Shown piece by piece: positions 61,381 to 64,000 of a DNA stretch of 64,000 nucleotides (positions are counted from its first letter, which is position 1; every line of letters starts with the position of its first letter). A program made the translations under genes and the position numbers. The stretch lies in the NCBI RefSeq assembly GCF_003054555.1, contig NZ_CP026304.1:5022001-5086000 (forward strand), written 5' to 3'. Source of the DNA: Streptomyces lunaelactis. Lineage in GTDB: Bacteria; Actinomycetota; Actinomycetes; Streptomycetales; Streptomycetaceae. The notes beneath the pieces are model-generated. The model had not been told where the DNA came from, searched no databases, and saw only the letters and a list, made by a program, of their open reading frames with translations.

Positions 61381-62493
61381 ATGAATACGCCACCATCGCC
61401 ACTTGGAGCGGAGCGGGCTGACGGATCATCCGTCCAGATCGGCGCTCTCGTTCCGCTGACTCGGCCTGGCTGGGTCGAGGCGGGCCAACACTTGCTCGCT
61501 GGACTCGAGCTGGCCGTTCGCGAAGTCAATGACGCCGGCGGGATCGTCGGAAGACCACTCGAGCTGGTGGTCCGAGACACCGCGGCTGATCCACAGAGGG
61601 CCGCGGCGGCCGTAGATGAATTGGCTCGCCTGGGCGTGGCTGCCTTGGCGGGGGAGTATCACAGCGTCGTCGCTCGCGCCGCTGCCGCCAGGGCCGACGC
61701 CCTCGGCCTGCCGTTCCTCTGCTCGTCAGCGGTTCTCGACGCGCTCACCGAACAGCCAACGGAATGGGTCGCGCGCCTCGCCCCGGCGCAGTCCCACGGC
61801 TGGCAGATCTACGCAGACTTCCTCCTCAGCACGGGCCACAGTCGAATCGCCGTAGCAACCGAGTCGAGTGTCTACTGGGCATCTGGGGCCCGCATTCTGC
61901 GGGACTACCTCGCTCCACGTGGCGGCACCGTCATCGAACTCGACATGCGCGCGCTCGCCCCCACGGCCGTGTGCGACGAACTCGTCGACAATCGCGCGAC
62001 AGCCCTCCTTCTTCTGGTCGGCCACCCGGAGCCGGCAGTGACGATCGTCAAGTCTGTCCGCCGCGACCAGCGCCTCGCCGAGATCATGATCGGTGCTCCG
62101 GCGGGGCAACCGGAGTTCGCCGAATGGGCGACGTTGCTGGGCGACGACAGCGCCGCGATCCCGTTCTTGCGCTACCTGCCCGAGCGACTCAGCCCACTCG
62201 GTGCACGAGTCGAGACGGCCCTCCGCGAGCGGCTGGCCGAAGCGCCCTCCTTCGTCGCCTTCGAGGGCTACGACACGGTCGCCGTCCTTGCCGATGTGCT
62301 GCGTTCTCACGGCGCGGACCGGGCGCGCACTGCCGAATCCTGGCCGCGCGTTGCAGTCGAAGGCACCCGCGGGCAGATCCAGTTCTCCCGCACGCCAGGC
62401 ATCAGCGTTTGGCAATGGGCGTGGACGCCAATCCAAGTCGTTGATCGGGATCCGGCGGAACCCGATCGCTTTCGGATCCTTCACGCCAGCTGA
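61381..62493 (+). CDS. Substrate-binding-protein-like protein without a signal peptide
   Basis: 370 residues, type 1 periplasmic-binding fold of the branched-chain amino acid/urea type (Peripla_BP_6): VQIGALVPLTRPGWVEAGQH, LELAVREVNDAGGIVGRPLE and SHGWQIYADFLLSTGHSRIA. It has no signal peptide or lipobox, so it should stay in the cytoplasm, perhaps as a ligand sensor like AmiC. No permease, ATPase or regulator gene is beside it. ATG 61381 has GGGAG about 10 bases upstream. Codons are less strictly GC3 than in the core, a sign of transfer. It sits exactly between the two ends of a Tn3 transposase. Confidence 0.75.
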   Translation: MNTPPSPLGAERADGSSVQIGALVPLTRPGWVEAGQHLLAGLELAVREVNDAGGIVGRPLELVVRDTAADPQRAAAAVDELARLGVAALAGEYHSVVARAAAARADALGLPFLCSSAVLDALTEQPTEWVARLAPAQSHGWQIYADFLLSTGHSRIAVATESSVYWASGARILRDYLAPRGGTVIELDMRALAPTAVCDELVDNRATALLLLVGHPEPAVTIVKSVRRDQRLAEIMIGAPAGQPEFAEWATLLGDDSAAIPFLRYLPERLSPLGARVETALRERLAEAPSFVAFEGYDTVAVLADVLRSHGADRARTAESWPRVAVEGTRGQIQFSRTPGISVWQWAWTPIQVVDRDPAEPDRFRILHAS

Positions 62494-62544
62494 GAAAGCA
62501 CGGAGGTCCGACTGCCCAGATCGGTCCGACCTTGAGGCTGTCTA

Positions 62545-62683
62545 CCTGGCCCACATCTCCCCGGCCCACAGTGAGAACGTGAACTTCTTCGGCACGATCA
62601 ACGTCGAAGTCGACACCGAGCTCGCCAAGCTCGACCCTGCTGGCTATCGCCCCGTGCGGCCCTGCCGCCCGGACCGGACGTGA
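62545..62683 (+). pseudogene. C-terminal end of a Tn3-family transposase
   Basis: The plus strand reads LEAVYLAHISPAHSENVNFF then GTINVEVDTELAKLDPAGYR and PVRP before a TGA. This matches the closing residues of Tn3 transposases (SP...HENxNxxG...YRPLR). The strand and order agree with the 60978-61256 fragment, so both could come from one transposase gene whose middle was replaced. Confidence 0.6.
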
Positions 62684-62734
62684 TGGCAGGGCCATCGAGC
62701 AGGGGGTTTGGAACATTGGAACCCGCGCTGACCA

Positions 62735-63991
62735 TCAGTCCCTGAGCGCGACGCGGACGAGCCAGGCCCGGTCGGGTTCGTCGTCTCCGTCGGGCCAGGA
62801 TGCGACGAGACCGCGCACGAGGTCGCGGTGCTGGTCGATCAGGTGGTCGGAGGTGAGGCCGAGCGCGCCTTCCACCTGGACGGGCAGGACGCTGGAGTGG
62901 GCGGCGCGCAGGAGCACGGCGGTGACCTGCGGCCCGGGCACGTCGAACAGGGCGATGGCGGCGAGCGTGCGCTCATCCATGGCGGCCGAGGGGTCGAAGA
63001 TGAGCTCTTCCAGAGCGTCGACGACTCGGTCGTCCGGCTCGTCCCACCGGTGGAGGCAGTCCTGCGCTGCGCGGAGCGCGCGCTCGCGGACCAGCGGTGC
63101 AGAGTCACGGCGCCGGAGCGCGGCAGCGAGCAGCGCGGCGTCCTCGGGCTCGGCGAGCAGCGCCAGGACGTCGAGCGCGCTGGCGTGGCTGGCGCCGGCG
63201 CCGGTCTCCGGGCTGGCCATCGCCGATGACGGCGACAGCGTCAGGAGGTGGCGAGCGAGAGTGAGGACGTTGGGGCGGAACGCCTCAACGTCCAGGTCGA
63301 ACCGGGCGAGACCGTCGCTGTCGCAGAAGTGGTCGAGCGCGATGCCCACCATCGGGACGAGCCCGCTGTACAGCATGGTCCGAAACGCCTGCCGGTGAGC
63401 TCGTTTGCTGGTGGGGGTGCGCATCTCGCGATGGACCTGGAGCAGCCCCGGGCTCCCGGGGTCGGCCCCCCGCCAGTAGGTGCTGTGCGGGCCGGGGCCC
63501 AGGGCCTCACGGACTTCACTCGCCTCGAAGCCCCGCTCGCCGTCCGGCCAGGAGGCGTCGAGACGTTCCAGCAGGGCGCGGTGGGCGTAGAACCGCTCAC
63601 CGATCGACAGCGCCCACGCCGCCTCCTGCTGGAAGCGGTAGTCGTCCTCGCCGGTCGCGCGCACCAGCAGCGCGGTCACCTCCTCGCCGGCCGCGCCGCG
63701 CAGCGCGCTGAGCGCCTCGCGCCGGTCGTCGATGTCCAGCGAGCGGTCGAACGCCATCTCACCGATCAGCGCGACCAGCCGGGGGTCGAGGGCCTCGGAG
63801 CTTGCGAGGACGGTGCCTGCTGTGCCCAAGGCGTTGTACAGCAGTTCGCCATCCGGGCGGCGCCGCAGCACGGCGAGGACGGCCTCGGCGTCCTCGGGAT
63901 CCGCGTCGTTCTTGAGGGCGAGCAGGGCGCTGGCGTGGTCAGCGCCCTCGAAAGCGATGTCGTCGCCCGGCCGGGGCGGGCGACGGAGCAT
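62735..63991 (-). CDS. Helical-repeat (HEAT-like) protein of unknown function
   Basis: 418 residues from an ATG only 9 bases from the window edge, so the start may lie beyond it. The sequence is almost all alpha-helix, with repeated Ala/Leu/Glu-rich helix pairs such as DDRREALSALRGAAGEEVTA, PLVRERALRAAQDCLHRWDE and MDERTLAAIALFDVPGPQVT, the pattern of HEAT or armadillo repeats. A block QVHREMRTPTSKRAHRQAFR interrupts the repeats. Such proteins act as scaffolds, in immunity-protein pairs, or as lyase partners; none can be chosen. No secretion signal. Confidence 0.7.
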   Translation of the reverse strand: MLRRPPRPGDDIAFEGADHASALLALKNDADPEDAEAVLAVLRRRPDGELLYNALGTAGTVLASSEALDPRLVALIGEMAFDRSLDIDDRREALSALRGAAGEEVTALLVRATGEDDYRFQQEAAWALSIGERFYAHRALLERLDASWPDGERGFEASEVREALGPGPHSTYWRGADPGSPGLLQVHREMRTPTSKRAHRQAFRTMLYSGLVPMVGIALDHFCDSDGLARFDLDVEAFRPNVLTLARHLLTLSPSSAMASPETGAGASHASALDVLALLAEPEDAALLAAALRRRDSAPLVRERALRAAQDCLHRWDEPDDRVVDALEELIFDPSAAMDERTLAAIALFDVPGPQVTAVLLRAAHSSVLPVQVEGALGLTSDHLIDQHRDLVRGLVASWPDGDDEPDRAWLVRVALRD

Positions 63992-64000
63992 TTCTCGGGC

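Noticed and set aside
60464..61384. A 306-codon plus-strand gene in the fragment region
   Set aside because: Only about 35 codons resemble an integrase end; the rest is the antisense of other fragments.

Overview
The window is high-GC DNA with almost only G or C in third codon positions, frequent GTG starts, TAGGAT/TAGCCT-like -10 boxes, DUF397/XRE regulator pairs and a full nuoA-N operon. This points to the chromosome of a Streptomyces species or a very close relative, in its conserved core. Only the last few kilobases look accessory.

Layout. 1-3650: cytochrome c maturation operon (tail of a thioredoxin-like protein, ccdA, resB, ccsB). 3723-7316: a 2OG-Fe(II) oxygenase/cytosine-deaminase-like pair, an EamA transporter, a LysR regulator and a small membrane protein. 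7405-12453: menaquinone genes of the futalosine pathway (mqnL, mqnP, mqnM, then mqnE), with an Lrp regulator and a 44-residue ORF that sit around a perfect palindrome. 12465-20401: GNAT, DUF4229 protein, TetR, a Pls/PosA-type single-module NRPS preceded by a coupled 22-codon ORF, an M1 peptidase and a DUF1992 protein. 20425-24172: a reading-frame-broken RNA ligase, a cold shock gene with a hairpin leader, mqnA and a lipoprotein esterase. 24297-28748: remnant of a deleted kinase gene, an intact PQQ-type Ser/Thr kinase, mqnC and a degenerate amidohydrolase-like gene. 28809-37399: a solitary kdpB, menG/ubiE, glutaminase, a large zinc-ribbon membrane protein, GNAT and a geranylgeranyl-reductase-family flavoprotein. 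37486-38283: an NlpC/P60 hydrolase. 38975-54896: nuoABCDEFGHIJKLMN, headed by a likely Rex operator and closed by a strong terminator. 54973-59764: a peptidoglycan-binding remnant, an ATPase/XRE-DUF5753/DUF397 triad, an XRE gene and a YtrA-type GntR-ABC operon. 59784-62683: a scrapyard of Tn3 transposase, integrase, methyltransferase and polymorphic-toxin fragments around one intact binding-protein gene. 62735-63991: a helical-repeat protein.

The unifying theme of the core part is respiration. MqnA, MqnE, MqnC, MqnL/P/M and MenG build menaquinone, the geranylgeranyl-reductase-like protein may saturate its side chain, complex I reduces it, and the ccd/res genes mature the c-type cytochromes further along. 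The futalosine hydrolase (mqnB) and mqnD are not in the window.

No single large undescribed system is evident. The most notable unexplained items are the RNA ligase frame break with a second coding segment behind it, the coupled tiny ORFs before the NRPS and between nuoG and nuoH, a sharply bounded AT-third-position tract inside nuoB, the matched operator pair of the GntR-ABC operon, the orphan kdpB, and the intact binding-protein gene lodged between the two ends of a Tn3 transposase. All family calls were made by reading the sequence; no searches were run.
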